DNA of 64,000 nt. Source: Vibrio sp. HDW18 (GTDB taxonomy: Bacteria; Pseudomonadota; Gammaproteobacteria; Enterobacterales; Vibrionaceae). The notes below the pieces were generated by a model. It saw nothing but the letters and a program-made list of their open reading frames with translations. It was not told the origin of the DNA and made no database searches. Location of the stretch: positions 1,364,001 to 1,428,000 of the forward strand of contig NZ_CP049913.1 in NCBI RefSeq assembly GCF_011306175.1, in the 5' to 3' direction. Below, one piece after another: positions 32,330 to 43,366 of the stretch. Position 1 is the stretch's first letter; each line of letters begins with the position of its first letter. Made by a program: the position numbers and the translations under genes.

Positions 32330-33739
32330 TTAAACTGAGTAGTACAGTTCAAATTCCAGTGGGTGTACTGCGGTGTTGATGCGTTGTACATCTTTGGTTT
32401 TCAGTTCGATATAAGAATCGATGAAATCGTCAGAGAATACGCCCCCAGCGGTTAGGAATTCACGGTCATTGTCTAAGTACTCGAGTGCTTGTTTCAGCGA
32501 CTCAGCCACTTTTGGAATTTCTGCTGCTTCTTCTGCTGGTAGGTCGTACAAGTCCTTATCCATCGCTTCGCCTGGATGGATCTTATTCTTGATCCCATCA
32601 AGACCCGCCATCAGCATTGCAGCAAACGCTAGGTATGGGTTAGCGGCTGGATCTGGGAAGCGAACTTCAATACGGCGCGCTTTCGGGCTTGGTACCACAG
32701 GAATACGGATTGATGCAGAACGGTTACGCGCTGAGTAAGCCAGCATAACTGGTGCTTCGTAGTGTGGCACTAGACGCTTGTATGAGTTGGTCGATGGGTT
32801 AGTGATCGCATTTAATGCACGAGCATGCTTGATGATACCACCAATGTAGTAAATCGCCATTTCAGACAGGCCGCCGTACTTGTCACCAGCAAATAGGTTA
32901 ACACCATCTTTAGCTAGTGATTGGTGCACGTGCATACCTGAGCCGTTATCGCCCACTAGTGGCTTAGGCATAAAGGTTGCGGTCTTACCAAAAGCGTGTG
33001 CAACGTTGTGTACCACATATTTGTAAGTTTGGATCTCATCCGCTTTGAGAGTCAGCGTGTTAAAACGGGTCGCGATTTCATTTTGACCCGCGGTCGCCAC
33101 TTCATGGTGATGTGCTTCAACGACCAGTCCCATCTCTTCCATGATCAAACACATCGCAGAGCGGATGTCTTGTGATGAGTCAACAGGAGCGACTGGGAAG
33201 TAACCGCCTTTTACGCCAGGACGGTGGCCTTTGTTGCCATCTTCGTATTCAGTACCTGAGTTCCATGCTGCTTCAACATCATCAATCTTGAAGAATGAAC
33301 CAGACATATTGGTTGAGAATCTCACATCATCAAACAGGAAGAATTCTGGCTCTGGACCAACCAAAACAGTGTCTGCGATGCCTGTGGCGCGCAGGTATTC
33401 TTCAGCACGTTTAGCAATCGAGCGTGGGTCACGGTCGTAACCTTGCATGGTGGTTGGTTCTAAGATGTCACAACGAATGTTCAGTGTTGCATCTTCAGTA
33501 AAAGGATCGAGCACGGCACTGGCTGGATCAGGCATCATCACCATGTCAGATTCGTTGATACCTTTCCAGCCACCGAGTGATGAGCCGTCGAACATCTTAC
33601 CGTCTTCGAAGAAGTCAGCATCAATTTGGTGAGCAGGGATTGAGATATGTTGCTCTTTACCTTTGGTATCGGTAAAGCGTAGGTCAACAAACTTAACTTC
33701 GTTTTCTTGGATCAGCGATAGAACATTTTCTACTGACAT
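32330..33739 (-). CDS. glnA: Glutamine synthetase type I
   Basis: A 469-residue dodecameric enzyme making glutamine from glutamate, ammonia and ATP. Seen are the N-terminal beta-grasp part, the ATP-binding region [25 protein letters not shown] and the adenylylation loop with Tyr in KDLYDLP, the target of GlnE. Upstream lie a sigma-54 promoter and NtrC sites. Order glnA, DUF4124, glnL, glnG differs from E. coli only by the extra gene. Confidence 0.97.
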   Translation of the reverse strand: MSVENVLSLIQENEVKFVDLRFTDTKGKEQHISIPAHQIDADFFEDGKMFDGSSLGGWKGINESDMVMMPDPASAVLDPFTEDATLNIRCDILEPTTMQGYDRDPRSIAKRAEEYLRATGIADTVLVGPEPEFFLFDDVRFSTNMSGSFFKIDDVEAAWNSGTEYEDGNKGHRPGVKGGYFPVAPVDSSQDIRSAMCLIMEEMGLVVEAHHHEVATAGQNEIATRFNTLTLKADEIQTYKYVVHNVAHAFGKTATFMPKPLVGDNGSGMHVHQSLAKDGVNLFAGDKYGGLSEMAIYYIGGIIKHARALNAITNPSTNSYKRLVPHYEAPVMLAYSARNRSASIRIPVVPSPKARRIEVRFPDPAANPYLAFAAMLMAGLDGIKNKIHPGEAMDKDLYDLPAEEAAEIPKVAESLKQALEYLDNDREFLTAGGVFSDDFIDSYIELKTKDVQRINTAVHPLEFELYYSV

Positions 33740-33843
33740 CTTGAATAACCTCCGGTGTTAATAAGCGGTATGGGTTCGAGTCTTAAATAAATCGGTCAAG
33801 CTTATGACATTTAATCAAGCATAAGCGCTGCTGTATTTAATTA

Positions 33844-33860
33844 AGCGAAAACCGTGCCAT
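33844..33860 (-). promoter_or_regulatory. Sigma-54 promoter of glnA
   Basis: On the minus strand TGGCACGGTTTTCGC gives the invariant GG and GC spaced by 10 bases (-24/-12), about 105 bases before the glnA start. Confidence 0.7.
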
Positions 33861-33943
33861 TTTTATAAATCCAATATAAATCATAGTCTTGTTAGAAATA
33901 GGTTGGTTTTTTAATGCTATGCCGCACCAAAAAGATCCCACCT

Positions 33944-33991
33944 TGCACCATAATTGTGCGGTAATGAATTGTGCTGCACCATGTTCTAGCA
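33944..33991. promoter_or_regulatory. Two NtrC enhancer-like sites upstream of glnA
   Basis: TGCAC-CATAATT-GTGCG (33944-33960) fits the NtrC dyad well; TGCAC-CATGTTC-TAGCA (33975-33991) is weaker. Their centres are 31 bases apart, about three helical turns, and roughly 120 and 150 bases upstream of the sigma-54 start, much like the E. coli glnAp2 enhancers. Confidence 0.6.
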
Positions 33992-34223
33992 AAACGTTTG
34001 CTATTTCGCGCTCAATCACTGAGCTTGTCAATCATTTGGCTACCGAAAAGCGGTCATATAGCGTTAGTAGATCAGCAAAATGAAGAAAAAGTCGCCGATT
34101 TCAGCGTGACAGATCACATATTTCTAGGTTTTTTGCTAGAATCTGGTACATTATTCGCCGTTTTTGAACCATGTTCGGCGACTGTTTTGGCAGCCAGCCT
34201 CAATGAAAAGTGAAGTAATCCCA

Positions 34224-36053
34224 ATGACCACTCCGCAAATTGAAAAATTAAGAAACATCGCGATTATCGCGCACGTTGACCACGGTAAAACTACCTTGGT
34301 TGACAAACTGCTCCAGCAATCCGGCACGCTAGAGTCTCGCGGTGATGTTGAAGAGCGAGTCATGGACTCGAACGACATTGAAAAAGAGCGTGGTATCACC
34401 ATTTTGGCGAAAAACACCGCCATTAACTGGAATGACTACCGGATCAACATCGTAGATACCCCAGGACACGCCGACTTTGGTGGTGAAGTAGAGCGTATCA
34501 TGTCGATGGTAGATTCAGTACTACTGATCGTTGATGCCGTTGATGGCCCGATGCCACAAACGCGTTTCGTAACTCAAAAAGCGTTCGCCCACGGCTTGAA
34601 GCCAATCGTTGTCATTAACAAAATTGACCGTCCTGGCGCACGTCCTGATTGGGTAATGGATCAGGTGTTTGACCTGTTCGATAACCTAGGTGCGACCGAT
34701 GAACAGCTCGACTTCCAAGTGGTTTACGCTTCAGCACTGAATGGCTGGGCAACCTTAGTTGAAGGCGAAACTGGCGAAAACATGGAGCCGCTGTTCCAAG
34801 CCATCGTTGATAACGTAGCTGCGCCACAAGTTGACCTTGATGGTCCGCTGCAAATGCAAATTTCTCAACTGGATTACAGCTCTTACGTGGGTGTTATTGG
34901 GGTTGGCCGTATTAAGCGCGGTAAAGTAAAACCAAACCAACAAGTAACAGTGATCGGCGCGGATGGTAAGAAGCGCAACGGTAAAGTCGGTACTGTGCTG
35001 GGTTATCTTGGTCTGCAACGTTCTGAAACGGATCAAGCGACCGCGGGTGACATCGTGGCAGTAACTGGCCTTGGCGAGCTGAAAATCTCAGACACAATTT
35101 GTGATATAAACACCATTGAAGCACTGCCGCCGCTAAGCGTTGATGAGCCAACCGTAACCATGACTTTCCAAGTCAACACCTCACCGTTTGCTGGTAAAGA
35201 AGGTAAGTTCGTGACTTCACGTAACATCCTTGAGCGTCTGGAAAAAGAGCTGGTACACAACGTAGCACTGCGTGTTGAAGCGACCGAAGACCCGGATAAA
35301 TTCCGCGTGTCAGGCCGTGGTGAACTTCACCTATCAATCCTGATCGAAAATATGCGTCGTGAAGGTTTTGAGCTGGCGGTATCGCGTCCAGAAGTTATTC
35401 TTAAGCACGAGAATGGTCAGCTGATGGAACCGTTTGAAACGGTAACTATCGATGTGCAAGAAGAGCACCAAGGCGGCATCATGGAGAAAATCGGCATGCG
35501 TAAAGGCGAGCTGAAAGATATGTCTCCAGATGGTAAAGGCCGCGTTCGTTTGGATTTCGTGATGCCTTCTCGTGGCTTGATCGGTTTCCAAACTGAATTT
35601 ATGACCCTGACTTCAGGTTCAGGCTTGCTGTACCATACGTTTGATCACTATGCTCCACACAAAGGTGGTGAAATCGGCCAACGTATGAACGGAGTGCTGA
35701 TCTCAAATGGTATGGGCAAAGCTCTGACCAACGCGCTGTTTAACTTACAAGATCGTGGTCGCCTGTTTATTGGTCACGGTGTGGAAGTTTATGAAGGTAT
35801 GGTGATCGGTATTCATAGCCGTGATAACGACCTGACGGTAAACCCACTGAAAGGTAAACAGCTAACCAACGTGCGTGCATCAGGTACTGATGATGCGCAG
35901 GTGCTGTCACCACCAATCATCATGACTCTTGAGCAAGCGCTTGAGTTTATCGATGACGATGAGTTGGTAGAAGTTACCCCAGTTAGCATTCGTATCCGTA
36001 AACGCTTCCTGACCGAAAACGATCGTAAGCGCGCTTCTCGTGATGCGAAATAA
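34224..36053 (+). CDS. typA: Ribosome-associated GTPase TypA/BipA
   Basis: A 609-residue translation-factor GTPase with G1 [10 protein letters not shown]2 ERGITI, G3 [10 protein letters not shown] and G4 [10 protein letters not shown], followed by EF-G-like domains and a BipA-specific C-terminus. It binds ribosomes and helps 50S assembly at low temperature and under stress. ATG 34224 gives the usual [15 protein letters not shown] start; an upstream in-frame ATG (34164) lies in the promoter region. Divergent from glnA, as in E. coli. Confidence 0.96.
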   Translation: MTTPQIEKLRNIAIIAHVDHGKTTLVDKLLQQSGTLESRGDVEERVMDSNDIEKERGITILAKNTAINWNDYRINIVDTPGHADFGGEVERIMSMVDSVLLIVDAVDGPMPQTRFVTQKAFAHGLKPIVVINKIDRPGARPDWVMDQVFDLFDNLGATDEQLDFQVVYASALNGWATLVEGETGENMEPLFQAIVDNVAAPQVDLDGPLQMQISQLDYSSYVGVIGVGRIKRGKVKPNQQVTVIGADGKKRNGKVGTVLGYLGLQRSETDQATAGDIVAVTGLGELKISDTICDINTIEALPPLSVDEPTVTMTFQVNTSPFAGKEGKFVTSRNILERLEKELVHNVALRVEATEDPDKFRVSGRGELHLSILIENMRREGFELAVSRPEVILKHENGQLMEPFETVTIDVQEEHQGGIMEKIGMRKGELKDMSPDGKGRVRLDFVMPSRGLIGFQTEFMTLTSGSGLLYHTFDHYAPHKGGEIGQRMNGVLISNGMGKALTNALFNLQDRGRLFIGHGVEVYEGMVIGIHSRDNDLTVNPLKGKQLTNVRASGTDDAQVLSPPIIMTLEQALEFIDDDELVEVTPVSIRIRKRFLTENDRKRASRDAK

Positions 36054-36089
36054 TTACTGATTCTAGCATTGTGACTAGATAAGTAATGT

Positions 36090-36125
36090 AAGCCCTTAGC
36101 TGTTGCAGTTAAGGGCTTTATTTTT
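36090..36125 (+). terminator. typA terminator
   Basis: AGCCCTTA - gctgttgcagt - TAAGGGCT followed by TTATTTTTA, about 40 bases after the stop. Confidence 0.8.
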
Positions 36126-36145
36126 ATGAGTAAAAGGGAAACTGT

Positions 36146-36691
36146 ATGCCCGTTGTGATTATTTCTGGTGGACCCGGAGCCGGTAAAACCACCTTGTTGC
36201 AAGGATTAGCGCAGCATGGCTACCACACTTATCCGGAAGTGCCGCGTCAGTTGATTGAACAACAAAGTGTCATGGCCGATGGAATTTTGCCTTGGCATGA
36301 TTTAGCGGGGTTTGCTGCACTTTGCTATCAGGCGATGCACGAGCAACAACAGTCGGCGCAACAACAAGCATTGCTTACCTCACAGCCGGTGTTTGTCGAT
36401 CGTGCAATTGGTGATATCTGTGCTTATCTATGGCAGGCTGAATTGCCAGTGCTGGCTGAGTATCGGCAAGCCAGTTTGGGCTATCATCGACAGGTGTTGA
36501 TGTGCGAACCAAATCGCATCACTTACCAAGCCGATGAGGTGCGCCCTTATAGTTTTGAACAAGCATTACACATTCATCACCAGTTGGTGAATACTTACAC
36601 TGAACTCGGCTATCACTGTATTACTGTGCCGATGGCTTCGATTGAGCAGCGGGTGGCTTTTGCATTGGCAAGCTTAGTCGTGACAGGATAG
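36146..36691 (+). CDS. AAA family ATPase/kinase-like protein
   Basis: A 181-residue P-loop protein with Walker A GGPGAGKTT near the N-terminus (residues 8-16) and a kinase-like Asp motif FVDRAIGDICAYL. It resembles the AAA_28 group of small nucleotide-binding proteins with unknown substrate; nicotinamide-riboside-kinase-like or other small-molecule kinase activity is possible. It lies between typA and the yihY-like gene, starting right after the typA terminator. Confidence 0.75.
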   Translation: MPVVIISGGPGAGKTTLLQGLAQHGYHTYPEVPRQLIEQQSVMADGILPWHDLAGFAALCYQAMHEQQQSAQQQALLTSQPVFVDRAIGDICAYLWQAELPVLAEYRQASLGYHRQVLMCEPNRITYQADEVRPYSFEQALHIHHQLVNTYTELGYHCITVPMASIEQRVAFALASLVVTG

Positions 36692-36715
36692 ACCCACTAA
36701 CGACAAGGATGAGTT

Positions 36716-37645
36716 ATGAAATTGACTTACTCTGCGCTTGAACAGCAGGCCCGATTATGGGTCTGTTTTGGGCGCTATCTGCTGACACGGATGAATCATG
36801 ATCGGGTGAATGTCAACGCCGGTTATCTTGCCTACATCACCTTGTTATCGATCGTGCCGATGTTAGCCGTGTTACTCTCGATCTTGTCTTCATTTGCTGT
36901 TTTTGCCAGTGCCGGAGAGGTAATGCAAGATTTTGTGATCGCCAATTTTGTGCCCGCGGCTGGTGAGGTAGTGAAAAGTGCGCTCAACGAATTTATTGCC
37001 AATACCGGTAAAATGACTGCTGTGGGTGGCGTATTTCTACTGGTCGCTGCAATCATGCTGATTTCCAATATTGATAATAACCTCAATTATATCTGGCGAG
37101 TGCAGCAAAAACGCCGCGCGGTCTTTTCATTCTCAATGTATTGGATGATTTTGACTCTCGGGCCAATTTTAGTTGGCGCGAGCATCGCGGTCAGTTCATA
37201 CATCACCTCATTGACCATTCTCGATCATCGGGCGCTGTCTGGCGCGTATAAACTATTTTTGCGTTGGTTGCCCTTTGGGTTGTCATTGTGTGCTTTTGGT
37301 GGTTTATACCTGCTAGTGCCTAACAAAAAAGTTTATTTTCATCATGCCGTTACTGGGGCTTTACTGGCCGCAGTGTTATTTGAACTGAGTAAAAAAGGTT
37401 TTGCGATTTACATCACTCAGTTTCCCTCCTATCAGCTGATTTATGGGGCGATTGCGGCGATTCCAATCCTATTTGTTTGGGTGTATTTAGGCTGGTTGAT
37501 TGTGCTGGTGGGAGCAGAAGTGACCGCGGCATTAGGTGAGCGTGAGCAGTGGAGTGGTCGATCAGGCATGCTAAACTCTGCGGCAACACAATTGAATAAA
37601 ACAGAGGAACTACAGAGTGATAGCACTGATCCAGCGCGTAAGTGA
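36716..37645 (+). CDS. yihY: YihY/UPF0761 inner-membrane protein
   Basis: A 309-residue protein with about six membrane helices and the family signature [21 protein letters not shown] near the N-terminus. The family was once called RNase BN, but that activity belongs to another protein and the real role is unknown. The 3' end overlaps dtd by 29 bases, and in E. coli yihY is also next to dtd. Confidence 0.9.
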   Translation: MKLTYSALEQQARLWVCFGRYLLTRMNHDRVNVNAGYLAYITLLSIVPMLAVLLSILSSFAVFASAGEVMQDFVIANFVPAAGEVVKSALNEFIANTGKMTAVGGVFLLVAAIMLISNIDNNLNYIWRVQQKRRAVFSFSMYWMILTLGPILVGASIAVSSYITSLTILDHRALSGAYKLFLRWLPFGLSLCAFGGLYLLVPNKKVYFHHAVTGALLAAVLFELSKKGFAIYITQFPSYQLIYGAIAAIPILFVWVYLGWLIVLVGAEVTAALGEREQWSGRSGMLNSAATQLNKTEELQSDSTDPARK

Positions 37646-38051
37646 AGCGGCCGTTCGAGTTGATGGTGAAGTTGTGGGCGCAATCGAGCAGGGACTATTG
37701 GTGCTGCTGGGGGTCGAGCGGGATGATGATCAAGCCAAAGCGCAGCGTTTGGTTGAGCGGGTCACTCGCTATCGAGTATTTGAAGATAGCGCCGGCAAAA
37801 TGAATTTGAGTGTGCAAGATGTTGGTGGCAGTGTGCTGGTGGTGTCACAATTTACCCTGCCAGCGGATACCAAAAAAGGCACTCGAGCCGGATTTTCACG
37901 CGGCGCAGCGCCACAAGAAGCCGAGCGGTTGTATGATTATTTTGCTGATCTTTGCGCACAAATTTTGCCAACGGAACGTGGTCGTTTTGCGGCCGATATG
38001 CAAGTCGCACTGATCAATGATGGCCCTGTGACCTTTTGGTTGCAGGCATAA
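37617..38051 (+). CDS. dtd: D-aminoacyl-tRNA deacylase Dtd
   Basis: A 144-residue enzyme that hydrolyses D-amino acids from mischarged tRNA. The signature motifs [18 protein letters not shown] and the C-terminal NDGPVTFWL (Gly-cisPro type) are present. GTG 37617 is used, with AGAGGA upstream; it lies within the end of the yihY-like gene, so the two are likely coupled. Confidence 0.95.
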   Translation: MIALIQRVSEAAVRVDGEVVGAIEQGLLVLLGVERDDDQAKAQRLVERVTRYRVFEDSAGKMNLSVQDVGGSVLVVSQFTLPADTKKGTRAGFSRGAAPQEAERLYDYFADLCAQILPTERGRFAADMQVALINDGPVTFWLQA

Positions 38052-38099
38052 TTAAGCTTGCCGCTTAGCGAGCATTCATGTGTGATTCAGGGATTGGTC

Positions 38100-39026
38100 A
38101 TGTTCAAACTTATTACACCGAATAGCGATCATCAGCTCAATAAGTATTTCCATTTCCGCTGGCAAATGTTGCGAGAGCCATGGCGGATGCCGCTGGGCTC
38201 AGAGCGTGATGAATATGATGCACTGAGTCATCATCGGATGATTGTCGATAGTCGTGGCTACCCTATCGCTATTGGTCGGCTATACATTACCCCAGATTGT
38301 GAAGGCCAGATCCGCTTTATGGCGGTTAAGGCGAATCGTCGTTCGAAAGGGATGGGCTCGTTGATCTTAGTCGCGCTTGAAGCGTTAGCACGCCAAGAAG
38401 GGGCTAAGCGTTTGGTGTGTAATGCGCGGGAAGATGCAATCCGGTTTTATGCCAAACATGGCTTTGAGCGCCGAGGCGAATTGAGTGATGAGCGTGGCCC
38501 GGTGCGTCATCAGCAGATGGTGAAGCCGTTGGATCCGATGCTGAATGTGTTGCGTAAACCGGAGTGGTGCAGTGAACTGCAGCAGCGCTGGGCTAAATAC
38601 ATTCCGATCAGCGATAAAATTGGCATCAAAATTGAGCAATATACCGGTTACCAATTTCAGTGTACCGCCCAGCTCAACCCCAATCTTAATCCACATAATA
38701 CGCTGTTTGCTGGCTCGGCCTTTACTTTGGCGACCTTAACTGGTTGGGGAATGGCGTGGCTTTTGATGCGCGAGCGTGATCTGCAAGGGGATATTGTGTT
38801 GGTGGACAGCCATATTCGTTATCGTCAGCCTGTCTTGCAAAACCCGCTTGCCTCGACTTCGCTGGATGGGATCTCAGGCGATTTGGATCGCCTTGCTGCA
38901 GGGCGTAAAGCACGAATTGTGGTGCGGGTGATGATTTTTAGCGCCGATGTGCCGGCCATCGAGTTTGTCGGGACTTACATGTTGATCCCCAACTATAAGG
39001 CGCTGATCAGCAAGTCATCCGTTTAA
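38100..39026 (+). CDS. yiiD: YiiD-like GNAT acetyltransferase/thioesterase fusion
   Basis: A 308-residue two-domain protein. The N-terminal GNAT domain has the acetyl-CoA loop RRSKGMGSLILVALE and the C-terminal domain is a hot-dog thioesterase-like YiiD_C fold (NPNLNPHNTLFAGSAF). E. coli YiiD (FabY/FabMV-type context) has been linked to fatty-acid initiation, but the enzymatic role here is uncertain. ATG 38100 gives an N-terminus matching the GNAT fold; ATG 38058 is an alternative. It follows dtd by 48 bases. Confidence 0.85.
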   Translation: MFKLITPNSDHQLNKYFHFRWQMLREPWRMPLGSERDEYDALSHHRMIVDSRGYPIAIGRLYITPDCEGQIRFMAVKANRRSKGMGSLILVALEALARQEGAKRLVCNAREDAIRFYAKHGFERRGELSDERGPVRHQQMVKPLDPMLNVLRKPEWCSELQQRWAKYIPISDKIGIKIEQYTGYQFQCTAQLNPNLNPHNTLFAGSAFTLATLTGWGMAWLLMRERDLQGDIVLVDSHIRYRQPVLQNPLASTSLDGISGDLDRLAAGRKARIVVRVMIFSADVPAIEFVGTYMLIPNYKALISKSSV

Positions 39027-39048
39027 AGGTGAGATTGGCAGTAATGGA

Positions 39049-40941
39049 CTATGGATTTGGGTTACTGCCACAAGCTTGGCTGACTAATTCGGTCTGAATG
39101 AAATCCCAACTGAGGTTAAGGCATTGATCAGCCCAGCGCTGCTCAATCGCCAGTTGCCATTGATGTTGCTGCGGTTGCAATAAATCACCACTGCCACTTA
39201 ACTGCCCGCGCAGGTTCGGTCCGTGCAGTGGCGTTGGGGTAATGGTGATCCGTCCTCGATCGGCGTTGACCGGCAGATGTTCTAATTCAAAAGGTTGGGT
39301 GATCACCGTATTGGCACTGCGCAGTGACAGCAAGCCTTGACGTACACTCAGCTGCAATTGTCCGCTCAGTGAGTGAGCCAACATATTGTGATCGCCAGCC
39401 ATGCCTTGTGCGGTTAAGCTCATATCCGCCAAACCTTGCAGGCCAAACGGTGGTTTTAGCCACGGTTGCAGCGGTGCAAGTGGTAGCGAGTCGATATCGA
39501 GCGCTAATTGCCAAGGCGCACTGGGTGTTGATCGATCCCAAGTAGCGTGTGTCTCAATATAACCTTGTTCGAGCGGTAAAAAGGCTCGCGTCAACTGCCA
39601 CACATCTTGTTCACTGTGCATGTTTAATATCGCTTGAGTGCTAAGAATGCCGGCATAGCTGGCACTGTTGGCGGTGACCGCCAACTGACCTTGCCAAAAT
39701 CCCCAAGCGCCTTGTTTGATCCATTGCAGACGCTCGCCATCGGCATTGAGGCCGGAGAGTTGCCAAAATGGGCGCTGTGCGGTTTGAATCAATTGCAGAT
39801 TATTGATATCCAAATGCTCAATCTGCAAATGTTGCCAAGCGGGTAGGGCTTGAGCCAGTAGCTGGAGATCTTGCGGTTGTTCGGCAATCCATTTCACGCC
39901 GCTGATGGTCAGTTGATCCAGTTCGCTGCGGTGTTGGTTAAGTCGGCCTTTCAACTGAACATCCCCTTGCCAGACTTGAGTATGCCCTTCGATCTCAATT
40001 CCGTTCGGGGTAAAAGTCAGCTCGGCACTTGGCTCGACCCATAAAATTTCTTGCCATTGGGCGGAGTCGGCATTGAGTGACAGATAGCCTTGTGGCTGTT
40101 GCCAGACCGTGTTGGATAAGCGGTAATCTTCCAGTGATAGATTGAGGTTCTCCCAAGTCACCCCATGGTTGGTGAGCTGGCTGTTGAGCAGATCTAAGCT
40201 GTTAATATGATTTACGTAAGTGGTGATTTTTTGCCACAGTGGAATGGTGCGGACTTGGTCGAAGTCGAGGTTAAGTCGGTTGAGGGTGACATTGATCAGT
40301 GACCAGCCTTCTGGGTATTGCTCAGCTTGCCCAGAGATGGGGCTATCGCGCCAATCGAAAGAAAAACCGTGGATGGTACTATTTTCGGCCTGATGCTCTG
40401 CATTGATCAGCACTTGATTAAACGTTTCACCCTCAAGGGTAATTTGTTCGGCGGCCAACTGCAGCTTGCCATAGGGTAACCACTGTTGTGGTGTTTGCCA
40501 GCGTGGTTGCTCGATTTGCAGGCTGACCCCGCGCGCGCTTACCTCTTTATCTGCCCAGTTGAGATTATGGATCGCTAACTGATGCAGTTTGATTGCGGTA
40601 GGCCAAGCAAAAGTTGGCAAACCTTGACTGAGATTGATGCCATCCAGTAATGCGCTATCAATACGGAGTTGTTGCTTGAGCAGACCATGCGGGTTGAGCC
40701 ATAAATCGATCTGCTGCACTTCAACGCTCGGTGTGGTTGCCAGTTGTACCCCTTGCAAGCGCAGCTTAAATGGATAGAGATATTCGATGTTTTCAAAACG
40801 CAGGGTTGCTGGCCATAGCTGCTGCACGATCCATTGTGCCGATGGCGTGAAGTAGCGAGTGTGCATGATACCAAACCCTGCTAAAACCATGATCAGCAGT
40901 AGGGCGATGCCGGCGACACTTATGGCTAGAAATTTTCTCAT
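39049..40941 (-). CDS. AsmA-family inner-membrane-anchored protein
   Basis: A 630-residue protein with one N-terminal membrane helix (residues about 5-25) and a long beta-rich periplasmic region ending in an AsmA-like C-terminal module (ADMSLTAQGMAGDHNMLAHS, SGQLQLSVRQGLL). AsmA-like proteins are thought to move or organise phospholipids between membranes. The particular member is unnamed. It converges with the yiiD-like gene. Confidence 0.8.
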   Translation of the reverse strand: MRKFLAISVAGIALLLIMVLAGFGIMHTRYFTPSAQWIVQQLWPATLRFENIEYLYPFKLRLQGVQLATTPSVEVQQIDLWLNPHGLLKQQLRIDSALLDGINLSQGLPTFAWPTAIKLHQLAIHNLNWADKEVSARGVSLQIEQPRWQTPQQWLPYGKLQLAAEQITLEGETFNQVLINAEHQAENSTIHGFSFDWRDSPISGQAEQYPEGWSLINVTLNRLNLDFDQVRTIPLWQKITTYVNHINSLDLLNSQLTNHGVTWENLNLSLEDYRLSNTVWQQPQGYLSLNADSAQWQEILWVEPSAELTFTPNGIEIEGHTQVWQGDVQLKGRLNQHRSELDQLTISGVKWIAEQPQDLQLLAQALPAWQHLQIEHLDINNLQLIQTAQRPFWQLSGLNADGERLQWIKQGAWGFWQGQLAVTANSASYAGILSTQAILNMHSEQDVWQLTRAFLPLEQGYIETHATWDRSTPSAPWQLALDIDSLPLAPLQPWLKPPFGLQGLADMSLTAQGMAGDHNMLAHSLSGQLQLSVRQGLLSLRSANTVITQPFELEHLPVNADRGRITITPTPLHGPNLRGQLSGSGDLLQPQQHQWQLAIEQRWADQCLNLSWDFIQTELVSQACGSNPNP

Positions 40942-40972
40942 AGTCTCTGCAATTACCGTTATTAATCTTAAC

Positions 40973-41100
40973 TATCCCCTTCCTACTTGAAGTTACCGCG
41001 GTGTTGGCTACGTTCGTTTACCCCAATCACATAGTTTGTCTATGCTCATGGGGGTTCACTCACTTGCCGCCTACCTGTAACTCCAAGTTGTTTGGGTATA
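40973..41100. repeat. ERIC-type intergenic repeat (copy 1)
   Basis: About 128 bases from TATCCCCTTCCTACTTGAAG to TTTGGGTATA with the internal segments TTGGCTACGTTCG, CACCCCAATCAC-like and CACTCACTTGCCGCCTACCTG. It matches ERIC (IRU) repeats known in enterobacteria and vibrios, and is largely a large imperfect palindrome. Located just upstream of the AsmA-like gene. Confidence 0.85.
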
Positions 41101-41186
41101 AGCGAGTGACAACGCTGTGCACTGCGAGTTGGCATGTTGCTGGGGATTTGCTTAGCAAGCTTGGATTAAAGTGCGCGCAACCGCAA

Positions 41187-41214
41187 CAAAAAAAGCCCCT
41201 TGAAATAGGGGCTT
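41187..41214 (-). terminator. Terminator on the pckA transcript, beyond ERIC copy 2
   Basis: On the minus strand AGCCCC-tatttcaa-GGGGCT followed by seven T. It lies about 190 bases after the pckA stop, so pckA mRNA would include ERIC copy 2 in its 3' UTR. Confidence 0.8.
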
Positions 41215-41232
41215 GCTAGTGAGTTATCATTT

Positions 41233-41358
41233 TTCCCCTTCCTACTTGAAGCTGCAGCGGTGTTGGCTACGTTCGCTCACCCCAATCACATAGTCTGTCT
41301 ATGCTCAGCGGGACTCACTCACTTGCCGCCTACCTGCAACTTCAAGTTATTTGGGTAT
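41233..41358. repeat. ERIC-type intergenic repeat (copy 2)
   Basis: About 126 bases, close in sequence to copy 1 (TTGGCTACGTTCGCTCACCC, CTCACTTGCCGCCTACCTGC). Lies between the pckA stop and its terminator. Confidence 0.87.
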
Positions 41359-41404
41359 TTACTTTCGCTCATGCTGAGATGAGCGAAAGTGATTGGATTG
41401 CGGC

Positions 41405-43033
41405 TTAGTCGAGTTGCGGCCCAGCCGCAACTAGTGATTGACCTTCCGCATTGTCGGTGTACTTGTCAAAGTTATTGATAAAGCGCGCGGCTAAATCTTT
41501 GGCTTTGCTTTCCCACTGCAGTGGGTCGACATAAGTATCACGAGGATCGAGGATCATTCGGTCAACCCCTGGCAGTGAGGTTGGCACTTCAAGATTAAAG
41601 ATTGGGATGTGCTTGGTTTCCGCTTGTTCAATCGAACCATCCAAAATCGCATCAATAATGCCGCGGGTATCTTTAATCGAGATACGTTTTCCACTGCCAT
41701 TCCAACCGGTATTGACCAGATAAGCTTCAGCACCAGACTCTTCCATTCGTTTGACCAGCACTTCAGCATATTTGGTTGGGTGTAGGGTGAGGAACGCCGC
41801 ACCAAAACAGGCCGAGAAAGTTGGGGTTGGCTCAGTAATACCACGCTCAGTACCGGCGAGTTTGGCAGTAAAACCGGATAAGAAATGGTACTTCGTTTGC
41901 TCTGGAGTGAGTTTGGATACCGGAGGCAGTACGCCAAACGCATCCGCCGACAAGAAAATCACTTTATTGGCATGACCACCTTTCGACACCGGTTTAACAA
42001 TGTTGTCGATATGATAGATCGGGTAGGAAACACGAGTGTTTTCCGTTTTTGAACCGTCATCGAAATCAATCGAGCCATCATTGCGTACGGTGACGTTTTC
42101 TAACAGCGCATCACGACGGATGGCATTATAAATATCTGGCTCAGCTTCTTTGGAGAGTTTGATGGTTTTGGCGTAGCAGCCACCTTCAAAGTTGAACACG
42201 CCATCATCATCCCAGCCGTGCTCATCATCGCCGATTAACGCGCGTTTTGGATCGGTTGAGAGTGTGGTTTTACCTGTACCAGAGAGGCCAAAGAAAATGG
42301 CCACATCGCCCTCTTTACCCATGTTGGCAGAGCAGTGCATTGATGCGATGCCTTGCAGCGGCAAGAAGTAGTTCATCATCGCGAACATGCCTTTTTTCAT
42401 TTCACCGCCGTACCAAGTACCGCCGATCAGTTGCATGCGCTCAGTCAGGTTAAATACGGTAAAGTTTTCTGAATTCAGACCGTGCTCTTGCCATTTCGCA
42501 TTGGTGCATTTAGCCCCATTCATCACCACAAAATCGGGTTTGAAGCGAATTAATTCTTCTTCGGTAGGACGAATGAACATATTTTTCACAAAATGCGCTT
42601 GCCACGCTACTTCCGTAATAAAACGAACGCTCAGGCGTGTATCGGCATTCGCGCCGCAGTAGCCATCGAGTACAAATAAGCGTTTACCTGATAACTGCTT
42701 AGTCACCAGTGTTTTCAGATCACTCCACACCGCTTGGTTAATCGGTTTGTTATCATTTTTGGCTTTATCTGAGGTCCACCACATGTTGTCACGGGTAGTG
42801 TCATCTTTAACGATAAATTTATCTTTCGGTGAGCGGCCAGTAAAAATACCAGTATCAACTGCGACGGCGCCTAATTCAGTGACGATACCGCGCTCATAAC
42901 CTTCGAGGTCTGAACGCGTTTCCTCAGCAAATAACAGCTCATAGCTCGGGTTACGAACAATTTCTTTAACGCCATTGATACCATATTGGGCTAGGTCGAT
43001 TTGTGCAGCCTTAGTATGTTCCATAACGGTCAT
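41405..43033 (-). CDS. pckA: Phosphoenolpyruvate carboxykinase (ATP)
   Basis: A 542-residue ATP-type PEP carboxykinase, the gluconeogenic step from oxaloacetate to PEP. The P-loop is [11 protein letters not shown], the metal/substrate region is SCMHCSAN-like ([11 protein letters not shown]) and the family motif [12 protein letters not shown] is near the N-terminus. ATG 43033 has a good AAGGAGC upstream; an in-frame ATG at 43093 would add an unsupported leader. Adjacent to hslO, as in E. coli and other vibrios. Confidence 0.95.
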   Translation of the reverse strand: MTVMEHTKAAQIDLAQYGINGVKEIVRNPSYELLFAEETRSDLEGYERGIVTELGAVAVDTGIFTGRSPKDKFIVKDDTTRDNMWWTSDKAKNDNKPINQAVWSDLKTLVTKQLSGKRLFVLDGYCGANADTRLSVRFITEVAWQAHFVKNMFIRPTEEELIRFKPDFVVMNGAKCTNAKWQEHGLNSENFTVFNLTERMQLIGGTWYGGEMKKGMFAMMNYFLPLQGIASMHCSANMGKEGDVAIFFGLSGTGKTTLSTDPKRALIGDDEHGWDDDGVFNFEGGCYAKTIKLSKEAEPDIYNAIRRDALLENVTVRNDGSIDFDDGSKTENTRVSYPIYHIDNIVKPVSKGGHANKVIFLSADAFGVLPPVSKLTPEQTKYHFLSGFTAKLAGTERGITEPTPTFSACFGAAFLTLHPTKYAEVLVKRMEESGAEAYLVNTGWNGSGKRISIKDTRGIIDAILDGSIEQAETKHIPIFNLEVPTSLPGVDRMILDPRDTYVDPLQWESKAKDLAARFINNFDKYTDNAEGQSLVAAGPQLD

Positions 43034-43366
43034 AGGTGCTCCTTGTAGGATTTTGTAGGGATTTTGTAATAATTTTGGTTGTCTGTGGAACATGCTAACA
43101 ACGGATAGGCGACAAAACAGGGAGGCAGTTCAAATATTATTCACCCAGTTTCGGTGGTTTCAGGTAGCTCGTCACAGATATTGGCATTGCATATTTCATG
43201 CTGCGCTGAAATCGCCACTTGACGAATGAGCATCAGAATACGTGATTGGCTTAAGCTGAGCGATTTGCGTTAATCATTGATTTTATTTGTTTTTTGAATG
43301 AAGGCAAAAATTAAAAGCCAGTGAATACTGGCTTTGGTGAGTGATGTTGCTGGGTATCGCGGCAGA
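43034..43366. other. pckA upstream region
   Basis: About 330 bases holding the pckA promoter and the hslO terminator (43311-43335). No gene or other element was recognised. Confidence 0.5.
43311..43335 (-). terminator. hslO terminator
   Basis: On the minus strand AAAGCCAGT-attc-ACTGGCTTT followed by TAATTTTTG, 30 bases after the hslO stop. Confidence 0.8.

Noticed and set aside
41001..41219. 72-codon ORF across the first ERIC repeat
   Set aside because: It is made of repeat and terminator sequence; ERIC elements are non-coding.
42247..42662. Plus-strand ORFs opposite pckA
   Set aside because: Shadows of a highly conserved gene on the other strand.
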